13,413 nucleotides of DNA, taken from Deltaproteobacteria bacterium. GTDB taxonomy: Bacteria > Desulfobacterota > DSM-4660 > Desulfatiglandales > HGW-15. The notes under the pieces are model-generated. The model worked only from the letters and a program-made list of their open reading frames with translations, was not told the origin of the DNA and searched no databases. Position 1 is the first letter of the stretch. Every line of letters starts with the position of its first letter. Of this stretch, positions 5,826 to 13,249 are shown piece by piece. Position numbers and translations under genes: made by a program. Location of the stretch: the NCBI GenBank assembly GCA_016929815.1, contig JAFGIC010000080.1, forward strand, positions 1 through 13,413. The letters run 5' to 3'.

Positions 5826-7022
5826 ATGTTGAATAGGACAAGTATAATTTCATTAATTAAATTTAATAGTATAAGTATAATTTCATTAATATTTATTGCC
5901 CTTAATTTGTTATGTGGCTGTAACAGGATTAAGCCGGGAAATACTGAGAGCGTGACTGAAAGATCAGTAAAGACAGCGATTGCCGAGGCAAGGATTGAAT
6001 CCTTCCCTGATTATTATGAGGCCGTGGGAACGGTCAGGGCTGAAATAACCAGCACCCTCTCAGGCAAGATTATGGGGACAATAACGGAAGTCAATGCCCA
6101 TGAAGGCGATCGTGTAACAAAGGGACAGGTATTGCTAAATATTGACAATCGCCAGGTCTCTGCACATCTGAAGCAGGCAAAGGCTGCCCTGGAAGAGGCC
6201 ATTAGGGCGGAGTCTGCAGCGTTGTCTGCTAGAGACGAAGTAAAGGCAGGGGCTGAACTGGCTCAGTTAACCTATAGGCGTTATCTCAAGCTTAAGGAAG
6301 ATAATGCAGCCAGCAAACAGGAATTCGATCAGATAGAGATACGGTTGCGACAGGCAGAGGCAGCCCTGAAACAGGCGGAGTCCTCTATTGAGGCGGCAGA
6401 GCAGCGGGTAAAACAGGCAGAGGCCGCTGTGGCATCGGCTGAGGTCTCCAGAAAGGATGCGGATATATCTTCGCCCTTTGACGGTGTTGTAATAAACAAA
6501 ATGGTTGATGTGGGAGATCTTTCCGCACCGGGGACCCCGTTTTTAACAGTTGAAAAAGACGGCGACCTGGAGATAGATGCAATCATACCTGAAGACCGGA
6601 TACGCCAGATTTATACTGAACAGGACCTGGATATTGTGTTTCCACTGTTACAGGACAGGTACATTAGAGGGAAGGTTAAATCGGTTGTTCCCGCGGCCGA
6701 TCCTCAATCCAGGACATTTCTGGTAAAAATAACCATACCGAAGACCGAGGGCATCCATTCGGGTATGTTTGCAAGGGTCAGGATACCTAAAGGTCTTGAC
6801 AGCATGCTCCTGATCCCAGGTTCTGCGGTTGTTGTTCACGGCCAGTTGAGCGGTGTCTTTGTCCTTGATGAGGGCATGATCGCACGTTTCAGGGTTATCA
6901 GGACGGGGAGAAAGGCAGGCGACTCGGTTGAGGTGATATCAGGCCTCAGGGACGGGGCGAAATATGTAGTATCTCCTCCCCCCAGACTGAATGACGGAGA
7001 CAGGGTGGAGGCATTGTCATGA
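5826..7022 (+). CDS. RND efflux periplasmic adaptor (membrane fusion protein), lipoprotein
   Basis: The 398-residue product links an inner-membrane RND pump to an outer-membrane channel. It begins with a long hydrophobic leader and a lipobox-like LCGC, so Cys32 is the likely lipidated residue anchoring it in the membrane. Lipoyl-like halves lie at about 75-110 (with AHEGDRVTKGQVLLNID) and 212-243 (SSPFDGVVINKMVDVGD). Between them is a helical hairpin (111-210) rich in Ala, Gln and Glu (KQAEAA-type repeats). A beta-barrel domain (about 245-320) and a membrane-proximal domain follow. AAGGAG precedes the ATG. The stop overlaps the permease start as ATGA, so the two are translationally coupled. 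The leader contains an in-frame repeat of SIISLI. No outer-membrane TolC-like gene is in the window. Substrate unknown. Confidence 0.9.
   Translation: MLNRTSIISLIKFNSISIISLIFIALNLLCGCNRIKPGNTESVTERSVKTAIAEARIESFPDYYEAVGTVRAEITSTLSGKIMGTITEVNAHEGDRVTKGQVLLNIDNRQVSAHLKQAKAALEEAIRAESAALSARDEVKAGAELAQLTYRRYLKLKEDNAASKQEFDQIEIRLRQAEAALKQAESSIEAAEQRVKQAEAAVASAEVSRKDADISSPFDGVVINKMVDVGDLSAPGTPFLTVEKDGDLEIDAIIPEDRIRQIYTEQDLDIVFPLLQDRYIRGKVKSVVPAADPQSRTFLVKITIPKTEGIHSGMFARVRIPKGLDSMLLIPGSAVVVHGQLSGVFVLDEGMIARFRVIRTGRKAGDSVEVISGLRDGAKYVVSPPPRLNDGDRVEALS
5840..5890. repeat. 18-bp direct repeat inside the adaptor signal sequence
   Basis: AAGTATAATTTCATTAAT occurs at 5840-5857 and again at 5873-5890, exactly 33 bases apart and in frame. 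It doubles the SIISLI segment and lengthens the lipoprotein leader by 11 residues. Removing one unit would leave a leader of about 20 residues, the usual size. Confidence 0.85.
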
Positions 7023-10000
7023 CCATGATTGCAAAACTGGGTCCTTCAGGAAGGATAGCGCGGTCTTTTATAAATTCAAAGCTGACCCCGCTTATTATCA
7101 TTGCCGCGATCCTGCTGGGGATAGCTGCTGTGATAGCCCTGCCCCGGGAAGAGGAACCACAGATAATCGTTCCCATGATCGATATCTTTGTTCAGATGCC
7201 GGGTGCCAGCGCAAAAGAAGTGGAGCAGCGAGTTACCGGCCCCATGGAAAAATTATTGTGGGAGATACCCGGCGTTGAATATGTATATTCTACCTCAAGT
7301 CCGGGCATGTCCATGGCTGTCGTACGTTTCTATGTGGGGCAGGACGAGGAGGAATCCATCGTTCGGCTCCAGTCCAAACTCACGGCAAACATGGACAGGA
7401 TGCCTCCGACCGTAAGTGGGCCCCTTATTAAACCCAGGTACATAGACGATGTGCCCATATTGGCTGTCACATTTCACAGTGAAGACGCGGGACACTACAC
7501 ACTGAGGAGGATAGCGGCAGAAGTGGAAGGCCTGATTAAACGCGAGCCCAATGTCTCAACTACCGCTATTATAGGAGGCCTTGAACGAAGGCTGGAGGTC
7601 AGCCCGGACCCTGTGCGTATGGCGGCCTACGGTGTTGACGCCGGGAGGATATCAGGCATGCTCAACGCAACAAATCAGGAGAATGATCCGGGAAGTTTTC
7701 CATCCCCTGATGGGCAGATACTGGTCCACACAGGGACCTTTCTTAAGACCGCAGAGGATGTTGAGGCAGTCATTGTTGGGGTGCATGATAACCGACCGAT
7801 CTACCTTAGGGATGTAGCCGACGTCTCGGATGGCCCAGGAGAGCCAGATCAGTATGTATTTATAGGCGCGGGTCCCGCGGAAAAAGAAGACGACAATGAA
7901 AAGCCAGAATATCTGCATTCCCTGACCCCGGCTGTAACCGTTACCGTCGCAAAGCGGAAGGGGACCAATGCTATAAAAGTTGCGAACAGGGTTTTGGAGC
8001 GTATTGAAGATGCAAGGGGCACAGTAGTGCCGGACAACATCCAATATACAGTTACCAGGAACTACGGAGAGACCGCAAAGGAGAAATCAGATGAACTCCT
8101 GCTGCACATGTTTATTGCCGTCTTCTCCGTAACAGTCCTTATATGGTTTACATTAGGCAAGAGGGAATCCGGGGTAGTGGCACTTGCCATACCCGTTACC
8201 CTTGCATTGACATTAGCCGTATTATATTTCTATGGTTACACCCTTAACAGGATCACATTATTCGCCCTTATCTTCTCCATAGGAATATTGGTAGATGATG
8301 CCATAGTAGTTGTTGAAAATGTTGTACGGCATTTTCATCTGGAGGAGAACAGGGGACGGCCGAAGATGGATATTGCTGTTGAGGCGGTTGATGAGGTAGG
8401 CAATCCCACGATCCTGGCGACCCTTACGGTCATAGCGGCCATACTCCCCATGGCCTTTGTGGGGGGGCTTATGGGTCCATACATGAGGCCCATACCTGTT
8501 GGTGCATCGGCGGCAATGATATTTTCTATAATAATTGCCTTTATTGTCACCCCATGGGCGGTGGTGCGTCTTATACGCCACGATAACGGGTCCGACCACA
8601 CGGTTCATGCAGGACGCAAGGAGGACCGGGCTACAAGGTTTTATCGCCGGGTTATGTGGCCGCTTATGCATCGCCCTTTCTGGCGATGGGCATTTCTTTT
8701 GTCCGTTGTGGGTCTTCTGCTGATTGCCTGCGGGTTTGTTCCAGTAGGACTTGTTAAGGTGAAGATGCTTCCCTTTGACAATAAGAGCGAATTTCAGGTC
8801 ATACTTGATATGCCGGAAACTTCCACCCTCGAAGAGACATCTGCGGCAGCCATGGAGATGGGTGAATATCTTAAGACTGTTAATGAAATAACGGATTATG
8901 AACTCTATATAGGCACTTCAGGCCCCTTTAATTTCAATGGTCTCGTGCGTCATTACTACCTGAGGAGCGGTGCAAATGTAGCGGACATACAGGTCAATCT
9001 GGTTGGAAAGGGGGAGCGGCAGGATCAAAGTCACGACATTGCCAAGCGTGTAAGGCCTGCCCTTAAAGAGATAGCCGACCGCTATAATGCGCGTGTTAAG
9101 ATCGCAGAGGTGCCTCCAGGACCGCCGGTCATTTCTACCCTTGTGGCAGAGGTATATGGGCCCGATTATGAACGGCAAAAGGAGATCGCCCTCCGGGTCA
9201 GGGATATCTTTGAAGAGACCCCCGGGGTTGTTGATGTTGACTGGCAAATGGAGGAGGAACAGACCAGGATCAATATAGAAGCGGACGCAGAAAAGGCTGC
9301 GTTAAACGGCCTCAGCGTGGAAGACATAAACCGGGCGCTTAGCATGAATCTCAGTGGAAATCCGGCCGGGCTTCTTCATCAACCCACAGAAAAGGAGAAT
9401 ATAGAGATAATACTGAGGCTTCCGCTTGAATCACGGGCAGGGATTGAACGTCTCAAGACGATAAAGCTGGCAAACAATCTCGGGGAAATGATCTCACTGT
9501 CTTCTCTTGTAAATGTAACCGAAACGCATATAGACCGCAGCATCTACCATAAGAATCTTATGCCGGTTGTCTATGTCACAGGGGATGTGGCGGGGGAAAA
9601 GGAGAGCCCTATCTATGCCATCCTTGAAATGTATAAGAAGATTGACATGATAGATCTGCCTGAAGGATACAGGATTGTCCAGAATACCGCTAAGGTCCCT
9701 GAAAGCGACAGGAGGTTAGGCATGAAGTGGGACGGAGAATGGCATATTACATATGAGGTCTTCAGGGACCTGGGGATTGCCTTTGCTGTGGTTCTTGTCC
9801 TGATATTTGTCCTAGTGGTGGGATGGTTTCAGTCATTTTCAACGCCCCTTGTAATAATGGTCGTCATTCCCTTTTCCCTTATAGGCATACTTCCGGCTCA
9901 CTGGATGATGGGGGCATTTTTTACCGCGACCTCTATGATAGGGTTTATTGCGGGAGCCGGTATTGTAGTGCGCAACTCTATTATAATTGTTGATTTTATC

Positions 10001-10279
10001 GAGTTAAGGGTCAGCCAGGGCATGGCATTGGACCAGGCAGTGGTAGATGCAGGGGCCGTGCGTTTCCGTCCTATATTGCTGACGGCGGCTGCTGTTATTG
10101 TAGGGGCCTCGGTGATTTTGTTTGACCCGATCTTCCAGGGTCTTGCAATATCCCTCATGGCGGGCGAGGTAGCGTCTCTCCTTTTTTCCCCAATGGCAGT
10201 GCCGATACTTTATTTCCTGGTTAAACGATGGGAGACAAGAGATGGTCTCCGGGCAGAGCAAGTGCCGGAGGAGCTTTAG
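7019..10279 (+). CDS. RND efflux transporter permease (AcrB/HAE1-like)
   Basis: This 1086-residue inner-membrane pump would use the proton gradient to export a substrate through a tripartite complex with the adaptor encoded just upstream. It has the RND layout: a first membrane helix (about 24-41), a large periplasmic loop, a helix bundle from about 365 to 515, a helix near 557-578, a second periplasmic loop and a final bundle from about 915 to 1068. The proton-relay pair Asp426-Asp427 is present in GILVDDAIVVVENV. The helix matching AcrB TM10 reads GAGIVVRNSIIIVDF, with Arg985 at or next to the position of AcrB Lys940. RFRPILLTA (1015-1023) is a family motif. The periplasmic loops do not identify the substrate; drugs, metals, lipids or sulfur compounds are all possible. 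Its start overlaps the adaptor stop (ATGA). Confidence 0.92.
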   Translation: MTMIAKLGPSGRIARSFINSKLTPLIIIAAILLGIAAVIALPREEEPQIIVPMIDIFVQMPGASAKEVEQRVTGPMEKLLWEIPGVEYVYSTSSPGMSMAVVRFYVGQDEEESIVRLQSKLTANMDRMPPTVSGPLIKPRYIDDVPILAVTFHSEDAGHYTLRRIAAEVEGLIKREPNVSTTAIIGGLERRLEVSPDPVRMAAYGVDAGRISGMLNATNQENDPGSFPSPDGQILVHTGTFLKTAEDVEAVIVGVHDNRPIYLRDVADVSDGPGEPDQYVFIGAGPAEKEDDNEKPEYLHSLTPAVTVTVAKRKGTNAIKVANRVLERIEDARGTVVPDNIQYTVTRNYGETAKEKSDELLLHMFIAVFSVTVLIWFTLGKRESGVVALAIPVTLALTLAVLYFYGYTLNRITLFALIFSIGILVDDAIVVVENVVRHFHLEENRGRPKMDIAVEAVDEVGNPTILATLTVIAAILPMAFVGGLMGPYMRPIPVGASAAMIFSIIIAFIVTPWAVVRLIRHDNGSDHTVHAGRKEDRATRFYRRVMWPLMHRPFWRWAFLLSVVGLLLIACGFVPVGLVKVKMLPFDNKSEFQVILDMPETSTLEETSAAAMEMGEYLKTVNEITDYELYIGTSGPFNFNGLVRHYYLRSGANVADIQVNLVGKGERQDQSHDIAKRVRPALKEIADRYNARVKIAEVPPGPPVISTLVAEVYGPDYERQKEIALRVRDIFEETPGVVDVDWQMEEEQTRINIEADAEKAALNGLSVEDINRALSMNLSGNPAGLLHQPTEKENIEIILRLPLESRAGIERLKTIKLANNLGEMISLSSLVNVTETHIDRSIYHKNLMPVVYVTGDVAGEKESPIYAILEMYKKIDMIDLPEGYRIVQNTAKVPESDRRLGMKWDGEWHITYEVFRDLGIAFAVVLVLIFVLVVGWFQSFSTPLVIMVVIPFSLIGILPAHWMMGAFFTATSMIGFIAGAGIVVRNSIIIVDFIELRVSQGMALDQAVVDAGAVRFRPILLTAAAVIVGASVILFDPIFQGLAISLMAGEVASLLFSPMAVPILYFLVKRWETRDGLRAEQVPEEL

Positions 10280-10315
10280 ATAGAAATTGTGCTATTAGGA
10301 AAGGAGGTAAAATCC

Positions 10316-11218
10316 GTGAATAATTTCTATGATATCAAACCTGGAAATATTTTGTGCCCTGTTGATTTCAGCGATCTGTCCGGTCTGGCGATTAAATATG
10401 CGGCGGCAGACGCGCATTTATATGGGGCAAAGCTGGTTTTGATGAATGCAGAGGTGTTTGAATTGCCCAGGTACTTTTCCGGGAGTGAAGCGGACCGTCT
10501 TACGGGGGAGATCATAAAAAATAAGGAGATGGTCCGAAAGGAGCTTGCCGATTATTTTTTAAAGATTCTTGGAAAAGGGGCTGAGGACATTGATGCTGAT
10601 TTTAAGATAATGGACACCGATCCAAGAGATGCCATATTACAGACAGTGGAAAAAAATTCTATCGGGCTGGTAGTAATGGGTACGCACGGCTTTACAGGTT
10701 TAAGTCATCTGCTCCTCGGTTCCGTGGCGGAGAGTGTAATTCACAATATACGTGTCCCTGTATTTACCGTAAGGCAGAAGTCTCATGATTTTATTGATGT
10801 GACAGATCCGGATGCGTTGCCGCATCTTGAAAAGGTCCTGTGCGCCTGTGAGATAGACAAGGACGACCGTGAAACCCTAGCTTATGCGGTGTCTGTCTCG
10901 GAAAGGTTTAATGCCCGTCTGAAAATTGTTTATAGCAATGAATCCCGAGATGTAAAGGACTTTTCCATGGTACGGGAAAGAGTTTGCAGCTGGATTTCGG
11001 AAATTGCAAAGACACAGTGTAATCTTGAGCCTGTTGTGCGCAAAGGCAACGCGGCGGATCAGATCATCGCCCTGGCAAAGGAAGAAAAAAGTGACTTGAT
11101 TGTTATAGGCGCGCATCACAGGCCTTTTCATGGTGCAATGATACTGGGAAGGACAACGGATCTTGTGGTTCGTCATGCCCCTGCGCCTGTTCTTGTGGTG
11201 CCGGGGCATAATGACTGA
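10316..11218 (+). CDS. Tandem universal stress protein (two UspA domains)
   Basis: This cytoplasmic protein of 300 residues holds two Usp folds. Domain 1 (about 8-153) opens with GNILCPVDFSD and carries the ATP-binding signature G122-x2-G125-x9-G135-S136 (MGTHGFTG, LGSVAES). Domain 2 (about 168-297) opens with EKVLCACEIDKDD. Its loop GAHHRPFHG followed by LGRTTD has His268 in place of the second glycine and Arg279 in place of Ser/Thr, so it probably does not bind ATP in the same way. The GTG at 10316 is chosen because AAGGAGGT lies 7 bases before it and the fold begins shortly after; an in-frame GTG at 10289 would place the start upstream of this site. It begins 36 bases after the permease stop, within the operon. 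Stress-linked regulation of the pump is inference. Confidence 0.88.
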   Translation: MNNFYDIKPGNILCPVDFSDLSGLAIKYAAADAHLYGAKLVLMNAEVFELPRYFSGSEADRLTGEIIKNKEMVRKELADYFLKILGKGAEDIDADFKIMDTDPRDAILQTVEKNSIGLVVMGTHGFTGLSHLLLGSVAESVIHNIRVPVFTVRQKSHDFIDVTDPDALPHLEKVLCACEIDKDDRETLAYAVSVSERFNARLKIVYSNESRDVKDFSMVRERVCSWISEIAKTQCNLEPVVRKGNAADQIIALAKEEKSDLIVIGAHHRPFHGAMILGRTTDLVVRHAPAPVLVVPGHND

Positions 11219-11239
11219 AAAATTAATAAGGAGTACTAT

Positions 11240-11374
11240 ATGAATTTTTTATGGATTATTCTGATTGTTGTTATATGGGCGGCATTGCAGTTATATATAC
11301 TGCCCAGGCTCGGGATTTCTACATGACTGAGGGACAGTTGCCAGTTGGGCAAAGACAAAAAAGAAAAGGATTAA
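11240..11374 (+). CDS. Small single-helix membrane protein, candidate selenoprotein with in-frame TGA (Sec29)
   Basis: AAGGAG (11228-11233) precedes ATG at 11240 by 6 bases, 21 bases after the Usp stop. The frame encodes MNFLWIILIVVIWAALQLY, a clear transmembrane helix, then ILPRLGIST and a TGA at 11324-11326. Read conventionally this is a 28-residue protein. If the TGA is decoded as selenocysteine the frame continues with LRDSCQLGKDKKEKD to TAA at 11372-11374, giving 44 residues with Sec29 and Cys34 (U-x4-C) and a lysine-rich cytoplasmic-type tail. Exactly 11 bases after the TGA begins a perfect hairpin suited to a bacterial SECIS element. The family is not recognised; Cys-x4-Cys relatives would be the expected comparison. 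A short 28-residue membrane peptide remains possible. The gene is well supported; the Sec reading is moderately supported. Confidence 0.6.
11338..11352 (+). promoter_or_regulatory. Candidate bacterial SECIS hairpin
   Basis: TTGCC (11338-11342) and GGCAA (11348-11352) form five perfect pairs around the loop AGTTG. The stem starts at the twelfth base after the TGA, the same offset as the minimal upper stem-loop of E. coli fdhF. The loop has G as its second base, as bacterial SECIS models require. The stem is short and is not extended by further pairs below it, so chance is not excluded. Confidence 0.5.
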
Positions 11375-11432
11375 TAAACTGAAAGCGCAAATAAAGCTGC
11401 ACTCATTAACCGTTTAATAATTGAATTCACTA

Positions 11433-11462
11433 CCGTCATTCCGGCGAAGGCAGGAATCCAGC
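11433..11462. repeat. REP-like palindromic intergenic element
   Basis: Between the convergent operon end and the VanZ-type gene lies CCGTCATTCCGGCG followed by AAGGCAGGAATCCAGC. Arms ATTCC (11438-11442) and GGAAT (11453-11457), plus inner GC/GC pairs, form a hairpin. The CGTCATTCC...GGAATCCAG form is typical of short dispersed palindromes found in many copies in some Gram-negative genomes. It could also help end transcription from both sides. Copy number cannot be judged here. Confidence 0.5.
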
Positions 11463-11503
11463 AGCTTTTACGGGAATGGCATTTTGATACTATTGTGAGA
11501 CGG

Positions 11504-12649
11504 TTAATAAAGAGATGATCGCCGTATTGACTCTACCCCTAACATTTTAAAGTATCTGCAGATTGTTGTCCCGATCAGGGCTCCTGTTGTATTAAGTATC
11601 AGGTCAAGCCCCTGCGAGCTGCGGCTTGGTATCCATGCCTGGGCGATCTCGATGAATAAACTTATAGAAAAACATAATACGGCAGAAAATAAAATGGCCT
11701 TTTTCTGAAATATTCCTCCGGATCCTGAGAAGAGTGCACATAAAATAAATCCCAGGGGGATAAAACCAAGCAAATTAATTATAAAATCAGTGAAAAAACC
11801 TTTACTTGCCTGGAAATCCGACCAGGAAAGCGCAATTAAACGTTTTTTTAAGACATGAAAACCGGGAGGCATCTTCAGCTTTTGGGTCCCTGTGACATGG
11901 TCTGTTGCCTCCGGACCATTCCCTTCATCAAATGTGAAGAATAAGAACGGGTTTTGGTCCTCTTGGAAGGGGAATATCCGATCTTTTGGCCAGGAATTAA
12001 AACTTTCTTCGATTGTCTCCCGGTCAAGGATGCCCTTGTATAATGCAAGGCCGTATATCTCGCCCCTCCAGGAACTCTTTCCATATACGGAATTTCCCAA
12101 GGTAACCCTAATGTTGTCCCCTTGAGGCATCCTGAGGTTTAGATCCTGCCTGGAGGCAATCAACATGCCGTCAGCGTATAGCCTTGTCCCTTCATCTCCG
12201 TTTGTTATTGTCAACAGCAATTTTTTAGGGGGGTCTGAAAAGATGTCGGCGGATATTCTTTTTATCTTTCTTTTGTTTGAATAATCGTCGCCGTTCATGA
12301 CGATTATATGTGACCTGTATTGACCTACAATCAACTGACTGTCGTCTTTGCCGTCGTGGAGGGACAGTATAAGGTCGAATCCGGCAGTGTCAAAGTCTTC
12401 CGGTTTAAAGGCCGTTTCGATGGAAAAATGCCCTGTAGCTGAAATGGCGTTTTTTATTTGATAGTTGTCAATCAATGCATAGGCAATCCCGTAATTCCCA
12501 AAACGAATGCCCGGTTCGTTCTTAAGCCACGCGACATTGTTTGAAAAATGGAAACCCTTGCCGCTTAAACCGAAATACAGTGTGATTATCAATATCGCCA
12601 GAGAAAAGGCAATCAGGAGTATAAATCTGGTGTTTGAATTTTTAATCAT
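11504..12649 (-). CDS. LamG-like domain fused to a C-terminal VanZ-like membrane domain
   Basis: The 381-residue product has one N-terminal membrane helix (about 9-27). A soluble stretch (about 50-265) has the pattern of a concanavalin A/LamG-type jelly roll: HFSIETAFKP, LLLTITNGDEGTRLYADG, WRGEIYGLALYKGILD and FLFFTFDEG. The C-terminal membrane part (about 285-368) resembles VanZ: DFIINLLGFIPLGF, then FIEIAQAWIPSRSSQGLD and LNTTGALIG, with the family's Glu334 and Gln337. The LamG-like part is probably extracytoplasmic and might bind a glycan; VanZ-like domains have no settled general reaction. The Shine-Dalgarno is weak (AAGGA lies some distance upstream), but no better downstream start exists. 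It lies 48 bases after the small secreted protein gene and is probably cotranscribed with it. LamG and VanZ are inferred from pattern only. Confidence 0.72.
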   Translation of the reverse strand: MIKNSNTRFILLIAFSLAILIITLYFGLSGKGFHFSNNVAWLKNEPGIRFGNYGIAYALIDNYQIKNAISATGHFSIETAFKPEDFDTAGFDLILSLHDGKDDSQLIVGQYRSHIIVMNGDDYSNKRKIKRISADIFSDPPKKLLLTITNGDEGTRLYADGMLIASRQDLNLRMPQGDNIRVTLGNSVYGKSSWRGEIYGLALYKGILDRETIEESFNSWPKDRIFPFQEDQNPFLFFTFDEGNGPEATDHVTGTQKLKMPPGFHVLKKRLIALSWSDFQASKGFFTDFIINLLGFIPLGFILCALFSGSGGIFQKKAILFSAVLCFSISLFIEIAQAWIPSRSSQGLDLILNTTGALIGTTICRYFKMLGVESIRRSSLY

Positions 12650-12697
12650 ACCTGTATAGCGTCGTCCTTATTTGTCTGGTATGCCGTCCTTATGGGC

Positions 12698-13090
12698 TCA
12701 TCTATTGATTTCGATCTTAACAGGGACCTTTTCGTCCGGGACATTGTCCATGCGAAGAGATGCATCGCCCGCAAACCCGTTTTCAACAACATCATTCAAT
12801 TCAGGAAACCTTATCTCCAGTTCTCCTGTATTAATGTCGTCCGCTAGAATGTCGCCATCCTTGGATTTTACCGTATAATGCCGTACCCCTTCGCCGGAAC
12901 GGATGATCAGCACCTTGTCCTTTGTCCGGATCTCTCCGATGAGCGTGTCCCCGGATGATTGATCCGATATTTTACCGGTTATAACATCTGCCGCCGGGGC
13001 TTCCTCAGAGGATAAAGATTGCCGTGGCTGGATAAAAAGGAAAAGAAAAACAAGTATCGGACATAAAATAAGAAGTGTCTGTCTATACAT
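12698..13090 (-). CDS. Small secreted or periplasmic protein of unknown function
   Basis: The 130-residue product opens with a signal peptide (residues 1 to about 26: MYRQ, a long run of Leu, Ile, Val and Phe, then QPRQSLSSEE). The mature part, about 100 residues, is hydrophilic and predicted mostly beta, including DKVLIIRSGEGVRHYTVKSK and DGDILADDINTGELEIRFPE. The first cysteine (Cys10) lies inside the hydrophobic core and does not make a good lipobox, so export by signal peptidase I is more likely than lipidation. AAGGAGGT lies 7 bases before the ATG, and a plausible promoter lies upstream. It is the first gene of a pair with the LamG/VanZ-like gene. No function is proposed. Confidence 0.75.
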   Translation of the reverse strand: MYRQTLLILCPILVFLFLFIQPRQSLSSEEAPAADVITGKISDQSSGDTLIGEIRTKDKVLIIRSGEGVRHYTVKSKDGDILADDINTGELEIRFPELNDVVENGFAGDASLRMDNVPDEKVPVKIEINR

Positions 13091-13115
13091 ATTGATGTTA
13101 CCTCCTTATAAATGA

Positions 13116-13144
13116 ATTTTATCAAAAGGTGGAGGGCAAGACAA
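13116..13144 (-). promoter_or_regulatory. Probable promoter of the secreted-protein/LamG-VanZ pair
   Basis: On the minus strand, TTGTCT (13139-13144), a 17-base spacer and TAAAAT (13116-13121) match sigma70 boxes at 4/6 and 5/6. The expected start near 13109 leaves a leader of about 19 bases that contains AAGGAGGT. Confidence 0.5.
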
Positions 13145-13151
13145 TATAATT

Positions 13152-13176
13152 ATCAAGTTGCCCGATGCCACTTGAT
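13152..13176. repeat. 7-bp inverted repeat overlapping the rsmE -35 box
   Basis: ATCAAGT (13152-13158) and ACTTGAT (13170-13176) are perfect inverted copies 11 bases apart. The right arm covers the -35 box of the forward promoter, so it could be an operator. It could also be a chance match in an AT-rich divergent gap. Confidence 0.4.
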
Positions 13177-13200
13177 TGCATATTGATTTTAACCTATAAG
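13172..13200 (+). promoter_or_regulatory. Probable rsmE promoter
   Basis: TTGATT (13172-13177), 17 bases and TATAAG (13195-13200) give 4/6 and 5/6 matches at ideal spacing. The start would fall near 13207, with a leader of about 43 bases to the ATG at 13250. Confidence 0.5.
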
Positions 13201-13249
13201 TATATTGTGTTGGTTTTTATTGACCAGTCAGATAATAAGCAGGATATCA

